Assembly: GCF_024138145.1 (NCBI RefSeq)
Contig: NZ_CP099997.1
Coordinates: 310,001 to 374,000 of the forward strand
Direction of reading: 5' to 3'
Source of the DNA: Natronosalvus halobius
GTDB taxonomy: Archaea; Halobacteriota; Halobacteria; Halobacteriales; Natrialbaceae
Length of the DNA: 64,000 nucleotides
Part shown: positions 8,017 to 15,348 of the stretch, piece by piece
How positions within the stretch are numbered: position 1 is the stretch's first letter
Layout of the letters: each line of letters begins with the position of its first letter
Translations under genes and position numbers: made by a program
The notes under the pieces: model-generated
Seen by the model: only the letters and a program-made list of their open reading frames with translations
Database searches by the model: none
What the model was told of the DNA's origin: nothing

Positions 8017-8628
8017 ATGGACGGACCTGCAACCGGGGAACTCGAGCGGGCGGCCGTCGCCTACGAGGAGTACGAACCGTTCGCAACCGTCGAGAACGAC
8101 CGTCTCGAGACGCTGCCTGCGGCGTTCGCCGACGGCTCGTTCCTCTGGAAGGACGTCGAGTGGGTCGTTCGCTGGTACTCTCGACGAACGCTCTCGAACG
8201 AACCACACCCGGCGGAATCGGCGTTTCGAGAGAACGAGTGGGACGAGGTCGAGACGGCGATCGAGACGGCCGTCAGTGCCGCCAAAGTGGACGCCACGAG
8301 AGCGAACGACACGAGTGCGGACGACAGGAGAGCGAACGACACGAGTGCGGCCCTCGAGGCGCTGACCGCGCTCGAGGGCGTCGACGTGCCCGTCGCCTCG
8401 GCGTTTCTGCACTACGTCGATCCCGAACGTTATCTCGTCGTCGATCAGCAGTTGTGGACCGTGATGGCCGAACACGCCTCGCTCGAGGCCCCGCCGCCCG
8501 ATCCGATCGACGTCGAGGACTACCGACGTTACCTCGAGTGCTGTCGAGAACTCGCTCGCGAACACGATCTCGGACTGGTGTCGCTGTACCGGGCACTCTG
8601 GCGACTCGGAAACGACGGACTGGCGTAA
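8017..8628 (+). CDS. Conserved hypothetical protein with possible helix-hairpin-helix segment
   Basis: A 203-residue acidic protein, starting MDGPATGELERAAVAYEEYE. The C-terminal half contains LTALEGVDVPVASAFLHYVD followed by PERYLVVDQQLWTVM. This resembles the HhH segment of DNA-glycosylase-like proteins, where a hairpin loop is followed by a conserved Asp (here in VVDQQLW). That reading is an inference from pattern. Before it lies a short hydrophilic linker containing a direct repeat of RANDTSA (residues about 95-112), which looks like a recent small duplication. No membrane segment or signal. Divergent from the formate dehydrogenase gene and followed 76 bp later by the CBS gene. Confidence 0.72.
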   Translation: MDGPATGELERAAVAYEEYEPFATVENDRLETLPAAFADGSFLWKDVEWVVRWYSRRTLSNEPHPAESAFRENEWDEVETAIETAVSAAKVDATRANDTSADDRRANDTSAALEALTALEGVDVPVASAFLHYVDPERYLVVDQQLWTVMAEHASLEAPPPDPIDVEDYRRYLECCRELAREHDLGLVSLYRALWRLGNDGLA

Positions 8629-8704
8629 CGAGTGCACCGCTTTCGAGCGGGAAGCCCGAGGCCTCGAGGGAAAACACCATACGTTTCGTGCCCGTCGTAC
8701 GGGT

Positions 8705-9088
8705 ATGTCGAACGACAGAACGACGGTCGGAGACGTCATGTCCAGTCCGTTGGAAACGATTTCGAAGGACGCGACGGTGATGGACGCCGCCCAGCGGATG
8801 CGCGACGGGGACATCAGTGCCCTGGTCGTCCGAACCACGCCGCGAGCGATCATTAGCAGTACGGACGTGCTCGAGGCGGTCGCACAGGGGCGGAACGTTT
8901 CGGAATTACAAGTGACCGACGTGATGACGACCGACGTCGAGACGGCCACCCCGGATCTCTACATGGAGGAAGTCGCTGCGATGATGACGACGTACGGGAT
9001 CAAGCACCTCCCGGTCGTCGACGGCGACTACGTCGGGATGGTGTCCTCGACCGACGTGACCGCTCACCTCTCCGAGTCTCCGCGTTGA
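8705..9088 (+). CDS. CBS-domain pair protein
   Basis: The 127-residue protein consists almost entirely of two CBS motifs forming one Bateman module. The first runs from VGDVMSSPLETISKDATVMD to TPRAIISSTDVLEA, the second from VTDVMTTDVETATPDLYM to GDYVGMVSSTDVTAHL. Such proteins bind adenine nucleotides or S-adenosylmethionine and act as ligand-sensing regulators of a partner, here unknown. The TATA-like CATACGTT about 26 bp before the ATG suggests a leaderless message. The context (formate dehydrogenase and YqeC) gives only weak hints of the partner. Confidence 0.9.
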   Translation: MSNDRTTVGDVMSSPLETISKDATVMDAAQRMRDGDISALVVRTTPRAIISSTDVLEAVAQGRNVSELQVTDVMTTDVETATPDLYMEEVAAMMTTYGIKHLPVVDGDYVGMVSSTDVTAHLSESPR

Positions 9089-9127
9089 AACTGGGCTGGA
9101 TACCCTGCGTGAAACCGGAGCCAGAAC

Positions 9128-9970
9128 TCATTCGAGGACGGTCACCAGCGGCTCCTCGCAGATCATGCTCGTGAGAACGACCGTAGAGACCCGACCCTCG
9201 CTCGCCTCGTCGTCCTCGATAATCGCCTCCCCGATGGCTCGAGCGGTCTCGAGGTCGCCGTCGTCGTCGACCATGTTCACGACCGGAACGAAGGACGTCC
9301 CCTCGGGAACCCGTTTCAGCCCGCCGTCGGGATGGGTGAGGACGGTCGCGACGTCCGTCGGCGTGATCGGCTCGCCGACAGCCCGCCCGGTGAGTTCGGC
9401 CACGCACTCGGGCCGGTGAACGGTCCCAGCGTCGAGGGGTCGCCCGACGGCGTGGCAGCTAGCGATGGCGAGAACGGTATCTGCGACGGACGGGATCTGG
9501 GGTTCGCGTTCGTTTGGCGCCTTGAACAGCCGCGTGCGGGCGCCGTCGGCCTTGACGAGCACGTGGTCGACGCCGTCGACGCCCGCTATCGCGTCGATCT
9601 GATCCGGTTCGTATCCTCGATAGCGGTCGCTCCTGTCTCGCTCGGGGACCAGTCCGAGGGGCCAGGCGGACGGGTCGCTCTCGAAACCGTTGGCACCATC
9701 GAAACCGTCGGCGCCCCCGACACCGTCGTCGTCCTCGACCCTGCCGTCGTCGGCACGCCCGAGGCGACTCTCGAGTGTCGCCACCGGGTCAGGCGTGCAC
9801 ACCACGTCGGCCACCCGCTCGTCGAAGATCGGAATGCGAACCGTCGCCGTCACCACGGCGCGCTCGAGGCGGTCGGCGAGCGCGTAGAGCGTCGATTTCT
9901 TGCCCCCGGCGCCGACGACGGCGGTCACGCCGGTATCGGCCTCGAGTGCCTGGACGAGCGCGTCTGTCAT
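9128..9970 (-). CDS. yqeC: YqeC-like molybdenum-hydroxylase accessory protein
   Basis: The 280-residue P-loop-like protein begins MTDALVQALEADTGVTAVVG and carries AVVGAGGKKSTLYALADRLE, the nucleotide-binding signature of the YqeC family. Further family landmarks are DHVLVKADGARTRLFKAPN, EREPQIPSVADTVL and PDGGLKRVPEGTSFVPVVN. In bacteria YqeC occurs with selenium-dependent molybdenum hydroxylases and is thought to act in cofactor maturation. No selenoprotein or hydroxylase gene is seen in this window, and the only molybdoenzyme nearby is the formate dehydrogenase subunit 1.3 kb away. A 20-residue Gly/Asp/Asn-rich insertion around residue 90-110 is lineage-specific. Start ATG 9970. Confidence 0.85.
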   Translation of the reverse strand: MTDALVQALEADTGVTAVVGAGGKKSTLYALADRLERAVVTATVRIPIFDERVADVVCTPDPVATLESRLGRADDGRVEDDDGVGGADGFDGANGFESDPSAWPLGLVPERDRSDRYRGYEPDQIDAIAGVDGVDHVLVKADGARTRLFKAPNEREPQIPSVADTVLAIASCHAVGRPLDAGTVHRPECVAELTGRAVGEPITPTDVATVLTHPDGGLKRVPEGTSFVPVVNMVDDDGDLETARAIGEAIIEDDEASEGRVSTVVLTSMICEEPLVTVLE

Positions 9971-10036
9971 GACTCGAGGATGGGGAGAGGTGGGCAAAAA
10001 CCTAGGCGAATGTCGGTCACTCGAACCGGGTGTCGG

Positions 10037-11059
10037 TCACTCGAGCCAGGTCAACGCCGTCGCCGCCCAGGTGTAGCCCGTTCCGGCGGCGAGGAAGCAG
10101 ACCAGGTCACCCTCCTCGAGCAGCCCCTCCCCTCGACCGTCCTCGAGGGCGAGGACCTGGTCGACGCTCTGGACGTGGCCGTAGGCGTCGAGGTAGACGC
10201 CGTCGGTCGCCGGATCGAGCCCCAGTTCCTCGAACAGCAGGTCGTGGAACGATCGCTTCATGTGGGTGACGGCGACGAAATCCAGGTCGTCGCGAGCGAA
10301 TCCGGAACGCTCGAGGGCGGTGTCCGCTACCTCGAGGTAGTTCGGGAGCGAGACGGGTGCCAGCCGTTCTTTCATACCGTCCGGGTCGGGCACGTCGAGG
10401 GTGTGTCGCCCCGCGGCGACGCTCTCCTCGCTGGCGGGGTCGATCGAGCCGCCAGCGGGCATTATAACGTCCTTCGAGAAGGAGCCGTCCGTGAGTGCCG
10501 CGCTCTCGTGAACCAGTGCCCGTGTACGGGAGCCAGGATCGACCTCGAGGACCATCGCGCTGGCCCCGGAGCCGAAGTTGAACATGAACGAGGATTGCTC
10601 GTTCTCGTAGTCGACCAGGTCTTCCTCGCGGCTGCCGGCGACGAGCAGGGCGGTATCGAGGTGGTCGACCTGGAGCTGGGCTCGTACCTGTCGGATCGCG
10701 ATCGGGGCGCCGGCACAGAGGGTGTAGCTCTCGGTGGCGAAGGCGTTCTCCGCGCCCAGCCGTTCGGCGACGTTGGCCGCGGCCGACCAGACGACGTGAT
10801 CCTTGAACTCGCTGCCGTGGTAGAGCACGAGGTCGACGTCCTCGGGATCGCAGTCGGCCATCTCGAGGGCGTCCTCGGCGGCGGCCACGCACATGTCGGT
10901 GACGTGGTCGTCGCCGGGTGGACAGACGCGCTTCTCATGGACGCCCATCTTCTCGACGACGACCGACTCGGGGATCCCGCTCTGGGCGGCGATCTCCTCG
11001 CCGGTAACGACCTCATCGGGGAGATAGCAGCCGTAGCCGGTCAGGCCGACAGTCGTCAT
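10037..11059 (-). CDS. KAS III-like 3-oxoacyl synthase (thiolase superfamily)
   Basis: The 340-residue protein has the KAS III/FabH fold. The nucleophile Cys115 lies in SYTLCAGAP, the catalytic His266 in VAVTHMKRS, and a GxGA-type loop NFGSGASAMV near residue 161. At the position where FabH has Asn (YGNT), this protein has His295 (AYGHVQS), giving Cys-His-His instead of Cys-His-Asn. It may condense or transfer acyl-CoA groups; haloarchaea do not make fatty acids by a normal FAS, so a classical FabH role is unlikely. It lies 106 bp after livM on the same strand, at the end of the liv operon, and the thiolase/DUF35 pair lies upstream of that operon. Confidence 0.85.
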   Translation of the reverse strand: MTTVGLTGYGCYLPDEVVTGEEIAAQSGIPESVVVEKMGVHEKRVCPPGDDHVTDMCVAAAEDALEMADCDPEDVDLVLYHGSEFKDHVVWSAAANVAERLGAENAFATESYTLCAGAPIAIRQVRAQLQVDHLDTALLVAGSREEDLVDYENEQSSFMFNFGSGASAMVLEVDPGSRTRALVHESAALTDGSFSKDVIMPAGGSIDPASEESVAAGRHTLDVPDPDGMKERLAPVSLPNYLEVADTALERSGFARDDLDFVAVTHMKRSFHDLLFEELGLDPATDGVYLDAYGHVQSVDQVLALEDGRGEGLLEEGDLVCFLAAGTGYTWAATALTWLE

Positions 11060-11165
11060 CGCGGGTCACCTCGCGTGGGGGAACGGTCGACTCGAGTTCG
11101 GTACCAGTGGCCGATCGGGTGGTCGCGATACCGTGGCCGTGGTCGCGGCGTGGTGAAACGTGGAG

Positions 11166-12521
11166 TCATCGTCGATAGCGTTCGATGTGGGCCGGTAATC
11201 GGTTCGCGACGGTCCCGCCGAGTCGGTCGCGGATCGACCCGAGCAAGCCGTTGGGGACGAACAGTACGAACAGCACGAAGACGATTCCCAGGTACAGCGG
11301 GGCGCGTCCGTCGATCACCGTATTGATCACGTCGAGGAACGTCACGCCGGCGACGTCCGCGTTCAGGACGCTCTCGGGGAGTCCCCCGCGGAGGTACGGG
11401 GCGAGCCCACCCTGCTGGGAGGAGAGCACGTCCTCGAGCCACTCGAACGCGAACGCGCCGAAGAGCGGTCCGGCGAGCGTCCCGATACCGCCGATGATCG
11501 TCACGATGAGCGCGTCGGCAGTGACGAGGAAGTAGAACGTCGTGTCGGGGGCGGCGCTGCTCCGGTAGGCCGCGAACAGCGCACCCGCGATGGCGGCGAA
11601 GAAGGCGCTCATGGCGAAGGCAGCCATCTTGTACCAGAAGACGTTGTAGCCGACGGCGCGGGCGCGTTCCTCGTTCTCCCGGATGGCGATCATCACGCGA
11701 CCGAACGGCGAGTGGATGATCCGCTGCATCGCGAAGTACGAGAGGACGACGATGATCCCGATGGCGTAGTAGGAAGTCATCGTCGCCGAGACGTCGATGC
11801 CGGTTCCGAGGACGTTCTCGAAGCTATCGCCGGCGAGCCGGCCGAGTGCGACCGAGAGGGAGTCGACGTAGGGGACGCCCACTTCGGGAGTCGGTCCGGC
11901 GAGGTTCGGTCCCTGCTGGGGGTTCGAGCCGACGTAGTCCCAGTTGCGCACGAGCTGGTAGAGCACCTGGGCGAACCCGAGGGTGAGCATGGCGAAGTAC
12001 ACCCCCGACAGCCGGAACGAGACCGCGCCGATCGCTAGCGCGAAAACGACGGCGAGCAGCGCCCCCAGCAGCATCGTCACCATGAACGGCGTGCTGTCGG
12101 GGAGCCCCGGCACTTTCCCGTTGGCCACGAGGACGATGAAGTACGCTCCGATGCCGTAGAACGCGGCGTGACCGAACGAGAGGTAGCCCGTGTAGCCGCT
12201 GACGAAGTCGAAGCTCATCGCGAACAGCCCCAGGAAGAGCATCGCGATCAGGAACGTCGTCGCCGGGAGGAACGCGTCGAATAACGCGCCTGGATCGACG
12301 ATTCCGACGCCGACGTCCAGCGCCGGAAATCCGGTTAGCGGGCCGTAGACGATGGGGTACACCGCGAAGAACGCGATGACGGCGACGTGCGCCAGGTGAT
12401 CGCGGAGGTACTGGCGGGGCCAGTCACTTCCAGCGTGACCGCCACCTCGGGGCTGGGTCTCCTGGACGGGCGTTTCATCGCGCTCGTCCTCGGCCTCGAG
12501 GTCAGAGGTGGGGGAGCTAAT
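11166..12521 (-). CDS. livM: Branched-chain-type ABC transporter permease LivM
   Basis: A membrane permease with about nine to ten hydrophobic segments and the typical GYLSFGHAAFYGIGAY and ITIIGGIGTLAGPLFGA loops of LivM. The clearly conserved part starts at the GTG at 12362. However, the frame continues upstream without a stop as a hydrophilic N-terminus (SSPTSDLEAEDERDE...) and a first membrane helix (AHVAVIAFFAVYPIVYG). No ATG, GTG or TTG starts this extension. An ATT overlapping the TAG stop of livH (12519-12521) is the best candidate, giving 451 residues. If GTG 12362 is used the protein has 398 residues and loses half of its first helix. Substrate: branched-chain amino acid or an organic acid. 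Confidence 0.85.
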   Translation of the reverse strand: MSSPTSDLEAEDERDETPVQETQPRGGGHAGSDWPRQYLRDHLAHVAVIAFFAVYPIVYGPLTGFPALDVGVGIVDPGALFDAFLPATTFLIAMLFLGLFAMSFDFVSGYTGYLSFGHAAFYGIGAYFIVLVANGKVPGLPDSTPFMVTMLLGALLAVVFALAIGAVSFRLSGVYFAMLTLGFAQVLYQLVRNWDYVGSNPQQGPNLAGPTPEVGVPYVDSLSVALGRLAGDSFENVLGTGIDVSATMTSYYAIGIIVVLSYFAMQRIIHSPFGRVMIAIRENEERARAVGYNVFWYKMAAFAMSAFFAAIAGALFAAYRSSAAPDTTFYFLVTADALIVTIIGGIGTLAGPLFGAFAFEWLEDVLSSQQGGLAPYLRGGLPESVLNADVAGVTFLDVINTVIDGRAPLYLGIVFVLFVLFVPNGLLGSIRDRLGGTVANRLPAHIERYRR

Positions 12522-13743
12522 GGCCGCCCACCTCCTCGACGCCGTACAGTCCCTGTGGGCGGATCACGAGGGCGATCACGAGCAACGTAAAGAGCGTGAC
12601 CTCCGAGATTCCCGGGAAGGGCACGGTTCCGGAGGTGAACAGCCACGTTGTCAGCGAGTCCGCCAACCCGACGATCAACGCGGCGACGACTGTCCCCTTG
12701 AACGAGCCGAGCCCGCCGATGACGACGACCACGAACGCGTACAGCAGGACCTCGAGGTTGAGCAGCACGCTCGGGCCGGCGGTCGGGTCCCACATGAGGA
12801 AGACGCCGCCGACGGCCGCGAGACCGGTTCCGAGGCCGAAGACGATGGTGAACGCCCGGCGGACGTCGATCCCGAGGGCCTCGACCATCTCCGAGTCCTC
12901 GCTGCCGGCTCGGATGTAAAGGCCGTACAGCGTCCTGGTCAGGAACGCCCAGACGATGACGGCCAGGATCGCACCGGCGACGATGGCGAACAGGTAGAAT
13001 CCGCGGATACGAGCACCGAACAGCGTCAACAGGATCTCAGACGGCGCGTCGAGCGCCGACGGAATCGTCGCCTGTGCCCCGGACCACTTCGGCTCGGGCT
13101 GGATGCCACGAGCGGTGGCGACGATTCTGGCGACTTCCTCCAGGATGAGCCCCACGCCGAAGGTCAACAGGATCTGGTACATGGGCGTGCGGTCGTAAAT
13201 GGGCCGGACGAGGCCGACCTCGAGAGCGGCGCCGACGGCTGTCAACAGCGCGAAGACCATGGCCACGACGACGACGAAGAAGAGGATTCGGGTGGCTGCG
13301 CCCGCGCTGGAGGCGACGAGCAGGACCATCAACACGCCGCCAACGTAGGATCCGACCATCGCGAACGCGCCGTGAGCGAAGTTGAGCACGCCCATCAGCC
13401 CGAACACGAGGGTGAGGCCGATGGCGATGATGAAGTAGATGGACGCCTTACCGAGGCCCTCGATGAGGATGCGGGCGACCGTGTCGAGGCCCTCGATCTG
13501 GGCTAGAGCGGCGACCGTTCCGAGCCACTCGAGAGCGGCCACAGAGGCGACCGTGCCGATCCACCCGATCCCGAACGAGGATTCGAGTAGTCCGACGACA
13601 CCGGGGCTGACCCCGACCTCGACCATCGTCAGGAACGAGACGAGCAGCGCGTTCGTGCCGAGCGGGAGGGACGAGAACGAACTGATGGTACCGAACGAGC
13701 CGATCGTGCCGAACGAACCGACCGCGCCGAACGAACCGATCAT
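12517..13743 (-). CDS. livH: Branched-chain-type ABC transporter permease LivH
   Basis: The 408-residue membrane permease pairs with LivM. The core with about eight membrane segments starts near residue 100 (ASIYFIIAIGLTLVFGLMG) and includes the family motifs GVLNFAHGAFAM and VVVVIGGLGSFKGTVV. The N-terminus is long for LivH by about 90 residues and begins with a three-fold hexapeptide repeat of the type GSFG(T/A)(I/V), coded by 18-bp repeats. The start is secure because ATG 13743 overlaps the livF stop as ATGA. Its stop TAG at 12517 overlaps the putative ATT start of livM. The extension looks partly hydrophobic (LLVSFLTMVEVG) and could add a helix. Confidence 0.9.
   Translation of the reverse strand: MIGSFGAVGSFGTIGSFGTISSFSSLPLGTNALLVSFLTMVEVGVSPGVVGLLESSFGIGWIGTVASVAALEWLGTVAALAQIEGLDTVARILIEGLGKASIYFIIAIGLTLVFGLMGVLNFAHGAFAMVGSYVGGVLMVLLVASSAGAATRILFFVVVVAMVFALLTAVGAALEVGLVRPIYDRTPMYQILLTFGVGLILEEVARIVATARGIQPEPKWSGAQATIPSALDAPSEILLTLFGARIRGFYLFAIVAGAILAVIVWAFLTRTLYGLYIRAGSEDSEMVEALGIDVRRAFTIVFGLGTGLAAVGGVFLMWDPTAGPSVLLNLEVLLYAFVVVVIGGLGSFKGTVVAALIVGLADSLTTWLFTSGTVPFPGISEVTLFTLLVIALVIRPQGLYGVEEVGGH
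13672..13743 (-). repeat. 18-bp tandem repeat coding GSFG hexapeptides in LivH
   Basis: Three 18-base units, differing by a few bases, code successive IGSFGA, VGSFGT and IGSFGT blocks at the very N-terminus of LivH. A decayed fourth block (ISSFSS) follows. The plus-strand core is CCGAACGAACCGA with variations. The period is a multiple of three, so the frame is kept. Confidence 0.8.
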
Positions 13744-14438
13744 GCCGAGAGATACCTCCGTATCTGTTCGTCGTCGGCACTAACGCCCTCCGTCGACCCC
13801 GACTCGACGACCGTGCCGTGATCGAGCAGGTAGAACCGGTCGGCGAGGTCCATCGCCAGCGGGAAGTTCTGCTCGACCAGCACCATCGTGGTGTCCGTAG
13901 AGACGTCGCGCAACGCCTCGACGACCTGCTCGACGATCAGCGGGGCCAGCCCCTCACTCGGCTCGTCGACCAGGAGGAGATCGTTTCCGCCGACGATGCC
14001 CCTGGCGATGGCCAGCATCTGCTGTTGCCCGCCGCTCAGGTTTCGAGCTTCCTTCTCTCGAAAACGCTCGAGGTCCGGGAACAGGTCGAACATCTCGTCT
14101 CGCAGCACGTCGAAGTCGTCCTCCGGGCCGACCGCGACCCGCAGGTTCTCCTCGACGCTGAGGTAGCCGAACATCCGTCGCTCCTCAGGCACCCAGCCGA
14201 TGCCACGGGTGGCGACCTCGTGGGTCGGGAGACCGGTGACGTCCTCGCCCGCGTAGCGAACCGTTCCCTCCCGCGGCGGCGTCAACTGGAGGATCGTCCG
14301 CAGGGTCGTCGTCTTGCCGACGCCATTGCGTCCGATCAGGGCGACGATTTCGCCCTCCTGGACGTGCAAATCGACGCCCTGGAGAATGTGGCTCTCGCCG
14401 TAGTACGTGTGGACGCCCTCGAGTTCGAGCAGGCTCAC
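13740..14438 (-). CDS. livF: Branched-chain-type ABC transporter ATPase LivF
   Basis: The 232-residue ATPase has Walker A GRNGVGKTT, the Q-loop region, the ABC signature LSGGQQQMLAIARG, Walker B LLLVDEPSEGLAP and the H-loop/switch segment MVLVEQNF, where LivF proteins have Gln-Asn as seen here. It drives uptake with LivG, LivH and LivM at the cytoplasmic face. GTG 14438 was chosen because it overlaps the livG stop as GTGA and begins at the family start (SLLELEGVHTYYG). A much longer opening upstream is antisense-like reading of livG. Confidence 0.94.
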   Translation of the reverse strand: MSLLELEGVHTYYGESHILQGVDLHVQEGEIVALIGRNGVGKTTTLRTILQLTPPREGTVRYAGEDVTGLPTHEVATRGIGWVPEERRMFGYLSVEENLRVAVGPEDDFDVLRDEMFDLFPDLERFREKEARNLSGGQQQMLAIARGIVGGNDLLLVDEPSEGLAPLIVEQVVEALRDVSTDTTMVLVEQNFPLAMDLADRFYLLDHGTVVESGSTEGVSADDEQIRRYLSA

Positions 14439-15343
14439 GATGCCACCCCCGTCGACGACTCGTTCTCGTCGTCCGTCCTGGACGCTCCGTTGGTGCTGCC
14501 TCCCTCGCTGTCGCCGTTGCCGTCGCCGTCGTATCCCCCCAGATACGCCCGCTGAACGGCCTCGCTCTCGCGAACCGTCTCGGGTTCGCCGTCGGCGATC
14601 AACTCGCCGCGGTTGAGGACGGCGATGCGGTCGCTGATCCCCATGACGACGTCCATGTTGTGCTCGATCAGCATGACCGCGTGATCGGCGGCGACGTCTT
14701 CGATGATCGCCGTCACCTGGTCGACATCCTCGCTCGAGACGCCTGCGGTCGGTTCGTCCAGCAACAGCACGTCCGGGTCGCCGGCCAGTGCGATCCCGAT
14801 CTCGAGGTTGCGCTTTTCGCCGTGGCTCAGGTTCTGGGCGGTCCGGTCGGCTTCCGCGGCGAGGCCGACACGCTCCAGGATGGCCTCGGCCTCGGCGTAG
14901 TGCTCGTCGAAGGCGCCGACATTGCGCCAGAATTGCCAGGAGTCGTTGCCGCGGTGGGCCTGGACGGCCACGCGGACGTTTTCGAGGACTGAAACGGTCG
15001 GAAAGACGTTCGTGATCTGGTAGGATCGGTGGAGGCCGAGTAGTGCCGTCTCGTGGGGCGGGGCGTGGGTGATGTCGACCCACTGCGCGGATTCGTCACT
15101 GGTGGTTACGGTCGCATCAATGTGTTCGGTACCGCTACGGTTGTTACCACTACTCGGTGCGAACTCGACCGTCCCCTGCGTCGGCTCGAGAACGCCCGTC
15201 AACAGGTTGAAAAACGTCGTCTTCCCGGCCCCGTTCGGCCCGATCACCGAGCAGAGTTCGTCAGCCTCGAGGCTGAAGTCGACGCCGTCGACGGCGGTGA
15301 TACCGCCGAACTCCTTCGTCAAATTGGTCGTCCGGAGTACCAT
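14435..15343 (-). CDS. livG: Branched-chain-type ABC transporter ATPase LivG
   Basis: The 302-residue ATPase has Walker A GPNGAGKTTFF, the LivG-type FPTVSVLENVRVA segment, signature LSHGEKRNLEIG, Walker B LLLDEPTAGVS and H-loop LIEHNMDVV. An inserted stretch of about 30 residues (around 68-95, Ser/Asn/Thr-rich) separates the first beta strands from the LHRSYQI segment. An acidic, Gly/Asp-rich tail of about 35 residues closes the protein and is typical of haloarchaeal variants. It sits 5 bp downstream of the substrate-binding protein gene, so it is co-transcribed. Confidence 0.94.
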   Translation of the reverse strand: MVLRTTNLTKEFGGITAVDGVDFSLEADELCSVIGPNGAGKTTFFNLLTGVLEPTQGTVEFAPSSGNNRSGTEHIDATVTTSDESAQWVDITHAPPHETALLGLHRSYQITNVFPTVSVLENVRVAVQAHRGNDSWQFWRNVGAFDEHYAEAEAILERVGLAAEADRTAQNLSHGEKRNLEIGIALAGDPDVLLLDEPTAGVSSEDVDQVTAIIEDVAADHAVMLIEHNMDVVMGISDRIAVLNRGELIADGEPETVRESEAVQRAYLGGYDGDGNGDSEGGSTNGASRTDDENESSTGVAS

Positions 15344-15348
15344 GACGA

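Noticed and set aside
9332-11326. 664-residue plus-strand frame opposite YqeC and the KAS III gene
   Set aside because: It is the mirror frame of two well-supported genes, with no start signal or family match.
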